From: Pelagophyceae sp. CCMP2097
Lineage: Eukaryota; Sar; Pelagophyceae
Direction of reading: 5' to 3'
Length of the DNA: 64,000 bases
NCBI GenBank assembly: GCA_026770575.1
Contig: MU657223.1
Coordinates: forward strand, 82,011-146,010
In this document: positions 22,319 to 33,399 of the stretch, one piece after another
How positions within the stretch are numbered: the first letter of the stretch is position 1
How the letters are laid out: every line of letters begins with the position of its first letter
Position numbers and translations under genes: made by a program
The notes under the pieces: model-generated
The model's database searches: none
What the model was told of the DNA's origin: nothing
The model's input: the letters and a program-made list of their open reading frames with translations, nothing else

Positions 22319-23703
22319 ATGCTCAGCCTCAACTCGTTTGCCGAACTGCCCGACGGCATGGGCAAGGTCGAGGCCTTCCAGGGCCGCGAGGACTGCGCCG
22401 TCTGCCTGCGCACCATCGTCGACCCGATCCGCCTGCGCTGCAACCACGTCTTCTGTGAGTCGCCGCCGCCGCCGACCGGTTCCGCGCAGAACGCTGACGC
22501 TGCGCGCGTCGAATCTGCGGGGTCCGCCCGATCGCGTTTGCCAACTGTGTTTTCTTTTTAGGCACCAAGTGCCTGTCGCGGTGCGCGGAGTACCAGATGG
22601 ACCAGTGCCCGACGTGCCGGCGCCACCATTTGCTGGACCCGGAGTCGCTCAAGAAGCGCTTCGCCGAGTTCCGCAGCGGCTACCAAAAGTGGCGCACGGG
22701 CGCGCCAACGGGCGCGCGCGGCGAGGTCGGCGCGGTCACATCGGCGCGCGCGCCGGCGCCGCCGCCGCACCGCGCCATGTCGGGCACCAAGCACGGCTAC
22801 GGCGACGAGGCCGCTACGGCCGACGACGCGCCCCTCGCGACGAAGAAGCTCAAGTTCGCCGACGTGCCCCTTGAGGCCGCGTTCTTCGAAACTTCTTCCG
22901 CAATCGAGGCCAAGCCCGCCGACGCGCTCGAGTCGTTCCTGACGCGCCTCGACGCGCTCAAGCACGCCTCCAAGACGCCGCGGGGGTCGACGCCGCGGTC
23001 GAAGGCCGACGAGGCGCTGGACCAGGTGGACATGTCCTTTATCGAGCTCTTCTCCTGCGACGACGGTGCCGACTACCTCTACGACTACGGCGACAACGTG
23101 CCGCGCAGCGGCGTGGGCAAGACCCCCGCGCTTCTGGCGCGTCTCAAGGCCGAGCCGCGGCCGCAGCGGCGCGCGCCGCCGCCCAAGGTCAAGGTCGAGC
23201 CGCCCGTGGCCGTGCAGCTGCAGCAGCCCGTGGGCGACGACGTGGACACGGTCAGCACCAAGTCGCTGACCTCGGCCGACTCCGACGACGACGAGTCCTA
23301 CTCCAGCTCGTCGTCCTCCTTGGCCCCGTCGCGGTCCGTGCGCACGACGCGCGCCCAGCACAAGAAGAAGACGCAGCGCCACGCGCCTGCGCCGCAGCGC
23401 CACGCAACCAAGCCCGTGCCGCAGCGCGCTGACGTCCACAAGCAGCGCGCCGCGTGCAAGGGCGACGACCAGGGCGCTCTGCTCACGGCCAACACCATCT
23501 CGTACCTCGGCACGACGAAACTGCAGCGCCTCGCCGAGCTGGGCATCACGACGGTCAAGCACCTCGCCAACATCGACCCCACCGACCGCTCGTTTGCCGT
23601 CCTCGCGACGCGCAACTCGCGGCCCGACCGCGCCTGCCGCACGCTCCACGAGTGGCGCAACAAGGCCAGAGACCTGCTCCGCTCCGAGGAGAAGAACGCC
23701 TAA
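22319..23703 (+). CDS. RING-finger protein, putative E3 ubiquitin ligase
   Basis: Exons 22319-22454 and 22562-23703 join in phase 1 over a GTGAGT...TTTTAG intron and give 425 residues. The split codon creates the Cys of HVFC|TKC, confirming the junction. The RING (C3HC4) is at residues about 27-70: DCAVCLRTIVDP, RCNHVFC, TKCL, DQCPTCRR. The remainder is low complexity with an acidic/Ser block and basic KTQRHAP patches. A C-terminal segment (TKLQRLAELGITTVKHLANI) looks like a helix-hairpin-helix or SAM-like fold often placed after disordered regions. Substrates are unknown. Ubiquitin ligase activity is inferred from the RING alone. Confidence 0.85.
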
Positions 23704-24630
23704 CGGCGGCAGGCCGCGGGCACCCGGTCCCGCGGCGCCCGGACCCGCGGCGCTGAAGCGCGCCCCGGGCAGCGGCGCGTGGCTCCAGGGGCGCCCCGCA
23801 GCCACGCAAGAACCACAAGACGCGCAGCGCAACGAGCAAAGGCGACCGCCCACGCGGTGGCCTCCGGAACTCCCGGCTCGTCGAGATTCCTTTTTTGACC
23901 ACATATTCATATTTAAAATAAAATTCCCAAAAAGGGGGGTTCCGGTTTACAGAAAGGGCGCGACGTCAAGACTGTAACCCGGCGTTTTGAGGTATACCGA
24001 CTACTGGACGACCCGGCCACTTTGCCGGTCAAAGGGCCTCGGCAAAAAAAACGCGAACCTGCGGTTCCGCATACCGGACCGGCAAACCTTAACGGCATTT
24101 ATGGACTTTTCTTACAATTTCAAATCAAAATTTCAAATAATGCTGTGATCGTTTTAAATTTTGACCTTGCCTTTGACTCGCCCAAGAAGGGTCTTCTCCC
24201 AATCTCAATCTGTGCAAACGCTTTTTCCAAGGCCCTGAAAACTTCGCGACGCGCCTGAAAATTTCGCGGCGGCGGTTGCTGGAGTGCGAAATCGGACACC
24301 GGCATTTGCGGACTTTTTAATATTTGCCGGATTTTCATTTGGACTTGGCTGATTGGCCATGGAATTTGGCCAAACGGCAAAGTGGCCGGGTCGTCCAGTA
24401 TATTCGACCCAAGGAACGCGCTCGCGCGATCTCCGGTGACATTCGCGACCTGTGAGAAAAGTTAGCAAAAACGGGTCAAAACCGGGTCAAAACGGCCTTT
24501 TGGGGTTATAGTTTCTTGCGCGCGGTCGCAATCGGCCGTCCAGCGCGGCAGGCGCTCGCAGGCACCTCCGAGGCCTCTCCTGCCAAAAAAGATATGGGGT
24601 CAGACGCTGTTGGACGTCTGGGGAAGCTCG
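23704..24630. other. intergenic region carrying a TA-flanked inverted-repeat element
   Basis: This is the 3' flank of the RING gene, followed from 24002 by a small inverted-repeat element (see separate entry). No supported ORF was found. Confidence 0.4.
24002..24400. mobile_element. non-autonomous TA-flanked inverted-repeat element, about 395 bp
   Basis: The first 26 bases (24002-24027) and last 26 bases (24375-24400) are perfect reverse complements: TACTGGACGACCCGGCCACT continuing TTGCCG. If the outermost TA is the target duplication, the element proper is 24004-24398 and starts CTGGACG. That fits Tc1/mariner-like or MITE architecture. No transposase is present, and the interior is AT-rich. 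Related termini occur at 58327 and 60078. Confidence 0.75.
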
Positions 24631-24631
24631 T

Positions 24632-25075
24632 TTGTACCGAAATAGAAATCGCCGCGGTTTGGCTCGTAGGCCCCGCCAATCGGAGGGGCTGCGCGGTGGG
24701 CACATCGGCCATGACCCAAGGACGGACGCTGCAGCTTCAATCCTTCGCTGTAATGTGGGTTATGGTCGTCCCAGCATCGTATCCCTCCACGGGATACGAT
24801 TGATGGTCGTCGCGGAAGCGCCCCTAGTCGATATGTTTTCCGGCAGCTTTTTCGGTTGGGTCATGCCGCACGTAGTTGATCAGCGGGCCCGAGGGGAGTT
24901 GCGCATGAAAATACGAGATTTTAGCGATAATCCAAGGGGGTCGCGGGCACCAAGTTCATGCGAGGAGTGGGGGCTCCTATGGACCCAAAAACAGGACCGC
25001 CGCGGCCTATAGGACCCATGTACCTACTACAAACTTCCTCGAGGTGGATAGCGTGCGTAAACGAGTCGTATAGGG
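24632..25075 (+). other. possible coding fragment truncated by the assembly gap
   Basis: Several plus-strand frames are open up to the N-run, but none shows a recognised family. The composition is less GC-rich than in the neighbouring genes. It may be a gene fragment or an old mobile-element ORF. Confidence 0.25.
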
Positions 25076-25805
25076 NNNNNNNNNNNNNNNNNNNNNNNNN
25101 NNNNNNNNNNNNNNNNNNNNNNNNNNNNNNNNNNNNNNNNNNNNNNNNNNNNNNNNNNNNNNNNNNNNNNNNNNNNNNNNNNNNNNNNNNNNNNNNNNNN
25201 NNNNNNNNNNNNNNNNNNNNNNNNNNNNNNNNNNNNNNNNNNNNNNNNNNNNNNNNNNNNNNNNNNNNNNNNNNNNNNNNNNNNNNNNNNNNNNNNNNNN
25301 NNNNNNNNNNNNNNNNNNNNNNNNNNNNNNNNNNNNNNNNNNNNNNNNNNNNNNNNNNNNNNNNNNNNNNNNNNNNNNNNNNNNNNNNNNNNNNNNNNNN
25401 NNNNNNNNNNNNNNNNNNNNNNNNNNNNNNNNNNNNNNNNNNNNNNNNNNNNNNNNNNNNNNNNNNNNNNNNNNNNNNNNNNNNNNNNNNNNNNNNNNNN
25501 NNNNNNNNNNNNNNNNNNNNNNNNNNNNNNNNNNNNNNNNNNNNNNNNNNNNNNNNNNNNNNNNNNNNNNNNNNNNNNNNNNNNNNNNNNNNNNNNNNNN
25601 NNNNNNNNNNNNNNNNNNNNNNNNNNNNNNNNNNNNNNNNNNNNNNNNNNNNNNNNNNNNNNNNNNNNNNNNNNNNNNNNNNNNNNNNNNNNNNNNNNNN
25701 NNNNNNNNNNNNNNNNNNNNNNNNNNNNNNNNNNNNNNNNNNNNNNNNNNNNNNNNNNNNNNNNNNNNNNNNNNNNNNNNNNNNNNNNNNNNNNNNNNNN
25801 NNNNN
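25076..25805. other. assembly gap (730 N)
   Basis: Unsequenced bases. ORFs drawn through the gap are artefacts of reading N as coding. Confidence 1.
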
Positions 25806-25881
25806 CTCGGACGACGTGGATACCGCGACGGACCCCGACGTGCCGAACGGGCCCGACGGGAACGAGATGGACATTTCGTAA
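25806..25881 (+). CDS. possible 3' end of a gene lost in the assembly gap
   Basis: Immediately after the gap an open frame reads SDDVDTATDPDVPNGPDGNE followed by MDIS and TAA. Acidic, hydrophilic tails like this are common protein C-termini. With only 24 codons visible the call is speculative, and no function can be given. Confidence 0.3.
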
Positions 25882-26647
25882 ATTTTGCGCCTTGTGAGTC
25901 GAGACACGTCCGGATCCCGCCGGGGTGCATCCTGGGCCGTCCCACAGCACCAGCTGGCGCTCTATATCATCCCGCCAATGTCACGAGGCACCATCCCTGT
26001 AGGTACGACTGCCGCGCGCACCCGCAAGTTTTCAAATTTGCCGAGCTCCAGCGCGCCCTTTGGACCCCGAGACCGGCGACATCGCGAGCAAGTGCGGGGC
26101 GCTGCTCGACGCCGCCCAACCTCCTCGAGGCCCCCTGCCGGCCGCTGTACCGACAATGGCACGAAACGACAATTTTGCCTGCGTCTTGTATCACTCTAAA
26201 AATGTGTCGACAAGTGCGGACGTCCCCCAAGGACGTCGAAGGAAGACTGCCACGTGCCCGGAGCGTCGAAAGGGCCGCAAAAAAGACCGCAAACATCGAT
26301 TTCGGCGATTATTTTTACGAAATCGGCGCTATGCCGCGCGAATCGCGCGAAAAAAATGCGACCACTCGATTCCCCGCCCCCATTTACCCCCTATTCCATC
26401 AAAACGCCGGGTTACAACACGATACCCGGGCCGTCGCCGTTGAAATTGAAATACCGGAACCCCCCTTTCCCAAAGCGCGCGCACGCCGAGACCCAACCGC
26501 GTCGACTCCTGCGACTTTGACCGCGTAGACGCTGACGCCAAAAAGGCCGGCGCCAAAAGTCCACGTGGGGAACGTTGAGGTTTGCCAAGTTTGAAAAGAA
26601 GGCGCTTGAGATTCGTTTCCGTAGCCCTCGTCCGAGTCGCGGCCGCG
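25882..26647. other. intergenic region, nothing recognised
   Basis: ORFs on both strands lack motifs. The stretch must contain the promoter of the RING gene at 26648. Confidence 0.35.
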
Positions 26648-28368
26648 ATGGAGTTGTGGACCGAGGCGCCGCGGCGGCGGTCGACGAGCGCCGGCTCGCT
26701 GGACGAGTGCCTCGAGACGCCGGACGAGTCTCTCTCCAAACAGACGAAGCGGAACATCGTACGGCGGCAAAGGTGCGACTCTATAGAGCAGGGCGCGCCG
26801 TGCGGGCCCCGCGACGCCCCCGTTCAGCCGCCGGACGCCGCGTCGCTAGGCGGCGCCTGACGCGGACGGAGGCTAGCGCGCCGGTGGCGGTGGACGAGGC
26901 CGACCTGGCAAAGGCGCTCAAGCGCGCCGAAAAGGCTCTGCGCGCCATTGAGGCGCTCGAGGCGCGGCCGGCGGCCGAGCTCGGCGCGGAGCAGCTCGGC
27001 AAGGTTTTACGGAAAGCGGAAGTGGCCGCGGCGCACGCTTACGCGTCTGAACAGCTCGAAGCGCTGCGGCAGAGGCGCGCCTTTGCCGACTCGCTCCTCG
27101 ACGCGCTGGACGCCGTCGACTTCCCAGAGGCGTACGAGTGCGGCATCTGCCTGGAGGTGCTGGAGCTGCCTGTCAAAGTGCCGTGCGGCCACGACTTTTG
27201 CAGAGAGTGTATCGAATCCGTCGTCAAGCGCGCCACGTGCGCCAACGGCGTCGCATGCCCGCTCTGCCGCAAGAACTTTTACGACGGCGTCAAGAAGGAG
27301 GCGGTCCTGAAGCCTTCCAAGGAAGCAAGGCACAAAATGAAAAAAGTGCACGGCGCGTGCCACTGCGGCTCTTCGGTGCCTCTCGACCAACTTAGAGAGC
27401 ACCTGCGGCGCTGCGGCGCCGCCGCCGGCTGCTACGCGCCGCGCGCCGCGCTCGGGCACACGTTTGCAAAGCCAGACTTTGTCAAAGCCGCAAACGAAAA
27501 GGCCCTCGAGAAAGAGCGCCTCTCTGACATCGCTTTGGCGCCCGCGGCGCCGGGTGGCGCGGCCGCGCCGCCCGTCGTCGCGGACATGCTCGAGGACGCG
27601 CTGCTGCGCCGCTACCGCCTCGCGACGCCCGTCAAGGGCCCGCCGAGGCGGCAGCCGTCCAGCGACATCGCTGACGCGCCGGGCTGCGACGCGCCACCGG
27701 ACGCGCCGCCTGCAGCCACCGTCGACCCACGGACCGCCGCAGCGCCGCCGCCGGCTGCCGCCGTTCCTCTGGACGCTCCAGACGCTCAGCAGACTGGCGT
27801 TTGGGGCGCCAAGCCAAAGGCCAAGCCAGGCAAGGCGTCGCTCCGGGACATCATCGCGAGCGAGCCGTCGACGCCGCAAAAGACGCTCGGCCGCTGCGCG
27901 TCTTGGTCGCCGGCCGACCAGCGCGCGTCGGACTCGCCGACCGAGCTCCTGTGAGTCCTTTGACGCGTTGGAAAGGTCACCGGACTCGTCGCGGCCTTTA
28001 ATCGCACCCGTCGACGCTTTCAAACTAGGCTGTCGGCCTTTGTCGGCAAGGCACCCGCGCCGGGCGCGTCGCCGCCGCCGCGCGCGCCCTGGGCTTCTCC
28101 GCAGCCGGTTGCGGCGTCGATGCGGTCCATCGCCACAGACGAGGCCGCGCTGAAGCTGCGGCGCGCGACGAGCACGCCGGACGCGCGCGCGAGCCCGGCG
28201 CAGCAGCGGCCGCCGCCGCCGCGGCCCTGCGCGCCGACCCCGCAGCTGGCGGCCGCGAAGAGCCTCCGCGACATTGCGCTCGAGGAAGAGGCCGTGCGTC
28301 AGCTCCACTCGGAGCGCGTCGCCTCGCCGTGGGCCGGCGCCGTCGCGCGCACGCTCGCGCGAGTCTGA
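26648..28368 (+). CDS. RING-finger protein with a long disordered tail and repeated S-L-R-D-I motifs
   Basis: Three exons (26648-26772, 26850-27950, 28029-28368) join in phases 2 and 2, giving 521 residues. A helical Ala/Glu-rich segment comes first (ALKRAEKALRAIEALE), then a C3HC4 RING: YECGICLEVLELPVKVPCGH, DFCRECIE, ACPLCRKN. A second Cys/His cluster follows (GACHCGSSVPLDQLREHLRR with a downstream CGAAAGC), possibly a further zinc ribbon. The C-terminal half is Pro/Ala-rich and repeats a short motif: RLSDIALAP, SLRDIIASE and SLRDIALEEE, ending HSERVASPWAGA. These SLRDI(I/A) repeats look like short docking motifs. Ubiquitin ligase function is inferred from the RING. Confidence 0.82.
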
Positions 28369-28524
28369 GCCCGCCTTCAACTCCATCGCCTTCTTTGACC
28401 ACCGCGGCCTCGCACGCCCTGGCAACTGCGCATAGTACATACATCTTCACCGCTCGGCGGTGTTCTTACGAGGGTGGATACATGTTCTTACGGGGGCGGA
28501 TACAACAGACAGTTTGGGCGGCGG

Positions 28525-31117
28525 TTAGGGAAGCACGTCGGCGAATATGGAGCACGAGTCGAACGTGACCGCGAGCTTGACCTTGCCCGAGTGCAATGTG
28601 ATTCGTTCGATGCCGACGAGCACTTTGCAACAGGAGCCGTAGGCGTCGAGCGCTGCTTTGAGCGCGGTGGCGTGGGCGAGTTTCTGAACGCGCGCGTGCT
28701 CGACGGCGTCGATTCGCCCCACCGACACCTCTTCGGCTTTGACGCCGAGCGCGGCCAGCTGGTCGCCCAGAGTGTCGGCGAGGCGGGCCTTTTCCTTTTG
28801 GAACGTGATGCGCCTTCGTTCCACCTCTGACAAAGCGTCCCAGGCGTTCTTCTCGGCCAACGCCTTGGCCTCGGCGCGTTCGAAAGCGGCGGCGGAGACG
28901 TCGTCGGCCGCGTTCCACAGAGCGTCGAGCTCGGACTCCGTGTCGCTTCGCCACTTTGCGTAGTGCAGCGCCACCCCACCCGCCGGTTCAAGTACGCAAC
29001 GCAGCCACCGCTGGCCCGTCGACGGCAGCAGCGCCTGCAGCTGTGCGTTGCGGCAGAACAGCTCGCCCACGTCGGCGAATTGCCTGTTTCGAGCGGTGAC
29101 AAAAGCGTCTGACCGAGTGCACGCACCACTCCAGCGTCGTCGACTTGGTCGATTTCAAGAGGCGGAGCAGGCGCCACCGCGCGAGCGTCCACATGCGATT
29201 CGCGTAGCTCGACTCAGATTCGGCCTACGCGAGAAGCGGATGCCTCTCCCGCCTTGCAAAGGGCATACGTACGGCTTCGGTCTGCGACTTGGCCTCGGCC
29301 TCGAACCCGGTGATGCCCGTCTCCGGCAGCTCGCCGGGCTTGAGCAGCGCGCCTGCGGAAGCTCGGTGGCCGCGGGGGCCTCAAAGTCGGCGGCCGCGGG
29401 GGCGAAGCGCACCGTGGGACTCCAAAGTGCGACGCTTTGCGTTCGCATGCGCCACCACGCGCTCCGCGACGTCGGCGCGCCGCAGCTGCAAAGCCTCGCC
29501 CTCCTTCCACAGCAGCTCCTCGCCCAGTAGCACCAAAGCCTTTCGCGCCAGCGTCGCCTATGCGCGAGTGTCCGACGACTCGGACGACAAAAGGCGCGTC
29601 TTTGAATACAGCGGCGCACCTTTGCGGTGAGTCGGAGCGAGACGTCTTCGCCGGTGTTGAGTTGGGCCGACGAGACGAGTTCCGATAGAGGGTGCGAGCA
29701 GCGTCCCGTGATAATGAGCTCTGGGACGAGGTCCAAGAGCGAGATGCCCGGCAGCGCCATCGACTTTGCCAGCACGAAAAAGTCAAACGTGCCTACGCCA
29801 AAATTTGCCAGCACGAAAAAGTCAAACGTGCCTACGCCAAACGTCCGGTGTGGCCCCGCAAAATTGAACGCACCTTCGGGCGCTTTCCAGATGAATTGCA
29901 GGCGGATGACAACCTCTGCTTCACCGCCGGTTCCGACGGTGGCCTTGACGACTCTCAAAGTTTGAAAGTGCGGCGTCTTGCGAAGGTCCGGCTCGACGTG
30001 CTGCTTCAGCAACTCTGAAACGTGCGCCCGCAGCTGCGCCAGGTCCGCCGCCGTCGCGCCCGGCTTTGTCGAGAGGTCTATCACCACGGAAGACGCCGCC
30101 GTCGCCGGGAGGCCAAACTCGGCAAAATGGTCGGCAAAATTGTCGATCTCGCCGAGCTCTATTTCAAAGCCGAAGCCGCCGTCGCCGACAGAGAGGTCGC
30201 CGCCGTCGCCGCCGATTGCGACTTGGAGCTCGACCTTGGCGACGTGGTCGCCGCCGTTACCCTTGCAGAGCGATAACAAACCCTGCGCCGTCACGAGGCC
30301 GCGCTCCACGAGGCTGGAAACGCCCGCCGACGCATTCCGGAGCATCAAGCGCGCCCTCGCCAAAGCGCCGCGCAGGCCGAGTATTGTTGCCAGAGCGCCG
30401 CGCGTCATCGGCGCCTCGACAGCAGGCTTGACTCGGCCGGAGAGCCACCAGGCTATAAAGCCGTCTTTGCAGAGTTGGTGGTCAAAGTCGCCGGAGACGG
30501 TCGAGGTTTGGTGGAACCCGAAGACATGTTTGCGCTTGAATTCTTTCCGTAGTTCACCCATGCACCGGCACTTCGCACCCAGCCAGTGCAGCGAGAGCGC
30601 CGCCTCCTCCAACGTCAGGACCTCGCCGATGTTGGCGCAGAGGAGCTGGAACGACTCCAAGGGCGCGGTACCATTCGCCTCGGTGTTCGCCTCGAGCGCG
30701 GAGTCTTCGTCCACGGTGTCAAACTCCACAATGCACTTGCGCCATTCCTGCAGCTTCAGAGGTGTCGCGGAGAGGCCCGCAGACAGAGCGTCCACCTCGA
30801 TGGGGTATAAAAGCTCCACGGCCTCGCGGTACGAGACAAAGTTCTCGAGGGCCATTTTGCCCTCGCACGTGCCGTACAGGTCGTGCACGTAGCTCCGCCA
30901 GACCTCGCGCGACGAGAGCACGTGCGCCTCGAACTCGTCGGGGCGGCCCACCTAGCGACGAAGCGTCCGACAGCGGGGCCGCACGGCGGCGTCGCTCGGC
31001 GGCGTCGCACGGCCACGGCGGCGTCGACGCACCGCGGTCAAATAGCACCCAAAGTCGGCAAACGTCCAGAGGCCGTCGCCGTCCTCGTCAAACGCGTCGA
31101 AGAGGCGCCGCGCGAGC
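28525..31117 (-). CDS. EF-hand protein of unknown function, 5' end unresolved
   Basis: Six exons chain in phase: 31033-31117, 29620-30951, 29413-29557, 29273-29352, 29127-29224 and 28525-29083. The first carries a canonical EF-hand loop, DEDGDGLWTFADF. It continues into a helical region (VLTLEEAALSLHWLGAKCRC) typical of EF-hand scaffolds. The long second exon then has an unrecognised beta-rich region. The last exon holds a coiled-coil-like stretch (AFERAEAKALAEKNAWDALS). Three introns are only 43-60 bp. More coding sequence is likely upstream to about 31,540 (for example LTEWAKLADRRSAVISLLRS), but the frame before the EF-hand exon does not connect by a standard intron. A Ca2+-regulated role is inferred only from the EF-hand. 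Confidence 0.65.
29765..29842. repeat. 39-bp exact tandem duplication in the EF-hand gene
   Basis: Units 29765-29803 and 29804-29842 duplicate 13 residues (FGVGTFDFFVLA plus one) in frame within exon 29620-30951. Insertion of the second copy does not break the reading frame. Confidence 0.85.
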
Positions 31118-31834
31118 CTGCGCGGCCGCGTCAGCGGCGCTCACCGGCCGCAGGTGGACGCACTCGTGGCCGCGCCAGCTGAGCGGCGACGCCGCGCGCC
31201 CCCACTCCGCCGCGGAAGAGCCGGCGAACTTGGGCTGCGCCGCCGCCGTCACGCCCTCAGCCTCGTCGCTCCGAGACCTGCGGAAACGGCGTCGCGCGCG
31301 AAAGCGCTCCGGACGCGCGGCGCGCGGCCGTCGAGCGGCGCGGCAGCATAGCGGCGCACATGGGCGGTTGGTGGAGCTTGACGAGCTGCTGCTTGACAGA
31401 CCGCAGCAGGGAGATGACGGCGGACCGCCGGTCCGCGAGCTTGGCCCACTCGGTGAGCCCGCCGCCCGCGTCGTCCGCGGCGTCCGCGGCGGCGACGCCG
31501 CCGACGAGCATCGCTCGCGGTCGAGCCTCGGCGCTCACCCCGGTATGGGGCCCTGCATTTACCGAGTCCGTTCGCGCGGGCCCTAAGTGCGCTACACCGT
31601 GACGTCGCCGAAAAATCCAACGCGCCCGCGCGGACGTCGACTTCGACCCGGACGTCGATCGGTTGGACGAGCTCCCACGACGAGCTGCGACGAGCCCCGT
31701 CTTTCTGCCACCGGAGGCGGTGGCGAGGCGCGCAGGGATGCCGCCGCAAAATCGATGGGTTAAATGGCGGCCGGCGCCTTCCGACGGCGCCTTCCGAAGG
31801 CGCGTCGCGCGTTTGAGCGGCCCGTGGTCCGCGG
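31118..31834. other. probable 5' exons of the EF-hand gene plus intergenic spacer
   Basis: Minus-strand stretches near 31130-31270 (RSDEAEGVTAAAQPKF, SPLSWRGHECVHLRP) and 31270-31500 (DRRSAVISLLRSVKQQLVKL) look coding. I could not place their splice sites. Confidence 0.35.
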
Positions 31835-33068
31835 TCAGTACATGTAGTCGGTGCCGCCCCAGAGCATCTTCTCGTAAAAGTCGATTTCCTCCTCCGGCCG
31901 GCCGGCCATGTAGTGGCGGATCTCCGAGGGCTTGGACCAGACGAATTCGGTCGCGCCGTTGTCGAGCAAGACGGGGCCGGACGTGTAGGGGTCGATGATG
32001 ATGGCCTTCATGAAGAACATGTTGCGGTATTCCTTTTTCACGTCCGTGGCGTCGATCGTGTCGAGCCAGCAGCCCTGCGGCGCGTTGCCCAAAATGTACG
32101 TGTACAGCTCGGGGCCCACGAGCTCCGTCCTAAGACGACGCCTCCGGGGGAAACAATAAATCGCCGCGGACGCAATGCTCACATGTGGTGCAGGCAGTTG
32201 GCCCGGAGCATCTTGGTCTTGTCGATGGGCCCGTTGGGGAAGTTCCACTCGCCGTTCTGCTTCACCAGCAGGTAGAGCGGGTCCGGCAGCGCGCGGTCCC
32301 AGGACTGGCGGTCGTCGTCGAGGTCCGCTTGCGTCGTCTGCGCGGCGCGACGTCGCGCGTGGGCCGCGGCGACGCGGACGCGCGGCGCGCCCCCGCGCGT
32401 TCCCCTTTTCGACGCACGCGCGATTGGATCGGGAAGGGCGGGATGTCGGGCTTTTCGCTGTCTAGGTGCATTTGGTACTCTATGTCGCGGCGCTCCTTGC
32501 CGATGGCCGACTCGGGGTAGTCAAACTGGTCCCAGTACATCAGCTTTTGCCTAGCCAGCCGTCGTGATACCACGGGCGGCGCCGGAGAGGCGACCGGAAA
32601 GGGCGCGAGGCGCCAGGGCGCTGCCCCCGAGACACACGGACAAAGACGCCGGGGGCTCACTGGAGGGTCCACATTTCAATCTCCCACACCGACGGCTCGG
32701 GGATGACGACCTGCTTGCGCTCGACGATCGTCGCCGCGTAGGGCGTGTACACGATGCCCAGCGAGCTCGCCTAGGCAGGGCCTCCAGGGGGCACCTTCAA
32801 GCAGCCGACGGCGAGGAAGTCGCCAAGCCGCAGTGGTTCGCCCGCGGTGCCGCGGCGCGCAGGTGCCACGCGCCTGCGCCTCCAGCGCCTCCTCGCGCGC
32901 CTTGAGCGCGGTGAAGAAGCGCTTCCGCTCTTGTGCGAGCAGCCGCGTCCGAGGCGGCCGGACCTTCTTCTCCTTGGGTGGTCGCCACTTCTGCTTCTTG
33001 CCGCTCCAGATGCACCGCCGCTCCGCCGGCGACAGGCGGCCGGCCAGCGCCGCCACCGAGCGCAGCAT
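31835..33068 (-). CDS. mitochondrial large-subunit ribosomal protein mL46 (MRPL46-like)
   Basis: mL46 is a Nudix-fold protein of the mitoribosome large subunit. Five exons (32874-33068, 32661-32770, 32418-32550, 32183-32337, 31835-32129) give 295 residues, near the usual length. The N-terminus (MLRSVAALAGRLSPAERR) fits a mitochondrial targeting peptide. The first exons read IVYTPYAATIVERKQ and YWDQFDYPESAIGKERRD. The Nudix part shows LYLLVKQNGEWNFPNG, YTYILGNAPQGCWLDT, YRNMFFMKAIIIDPY and TEFVWSKPSEIRHYM, the mL46 GNAP...FF.KA...FVW pattern. Intron 1 needs a GC donor (CAG|GCGCGT), because no GT in the region gives the required phase 0. A damaged copy of exon 1 and intron 1 lies at 36.9-37.3 kb. 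Confidence 0.88.
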
Positions 33069-33399
33069 GCCCGGCACGGAGCGCCACGCAGCTCCTCGCC
33101 GACGATTTCGGCGACACTTTGAGTCCGCCGGCGCGGCGACGGCCCCGGCGGTGTGGGAGATTGACGGCTCGGGGATGACGACTACGCCCCACCCGCCCAG
33201 GCTTTGAGCGTGCCACCCCCGCAGACTGTCGGTCACACGAGCCGCACAAAACTGGGCCCTTAAAAGCTTCAAAAGCGTCAAAAGTGGTGGTGCCAGCACT
33301 GGTGGCAGTGACTGGTGCACTCAGCACGGGCGCCGCAGGCCTGGGGGAGGCGTCGGTCGCGAGGACCCTCTCGGGGTCCTTGTTGGCGCAGCGGTCGCG

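Noticed and set aside
24921..25950. Long ORFs of over 300 residues crossing the N-run
   Set aside because: They consist almost entirely of unknown residues read through the assembly gap.
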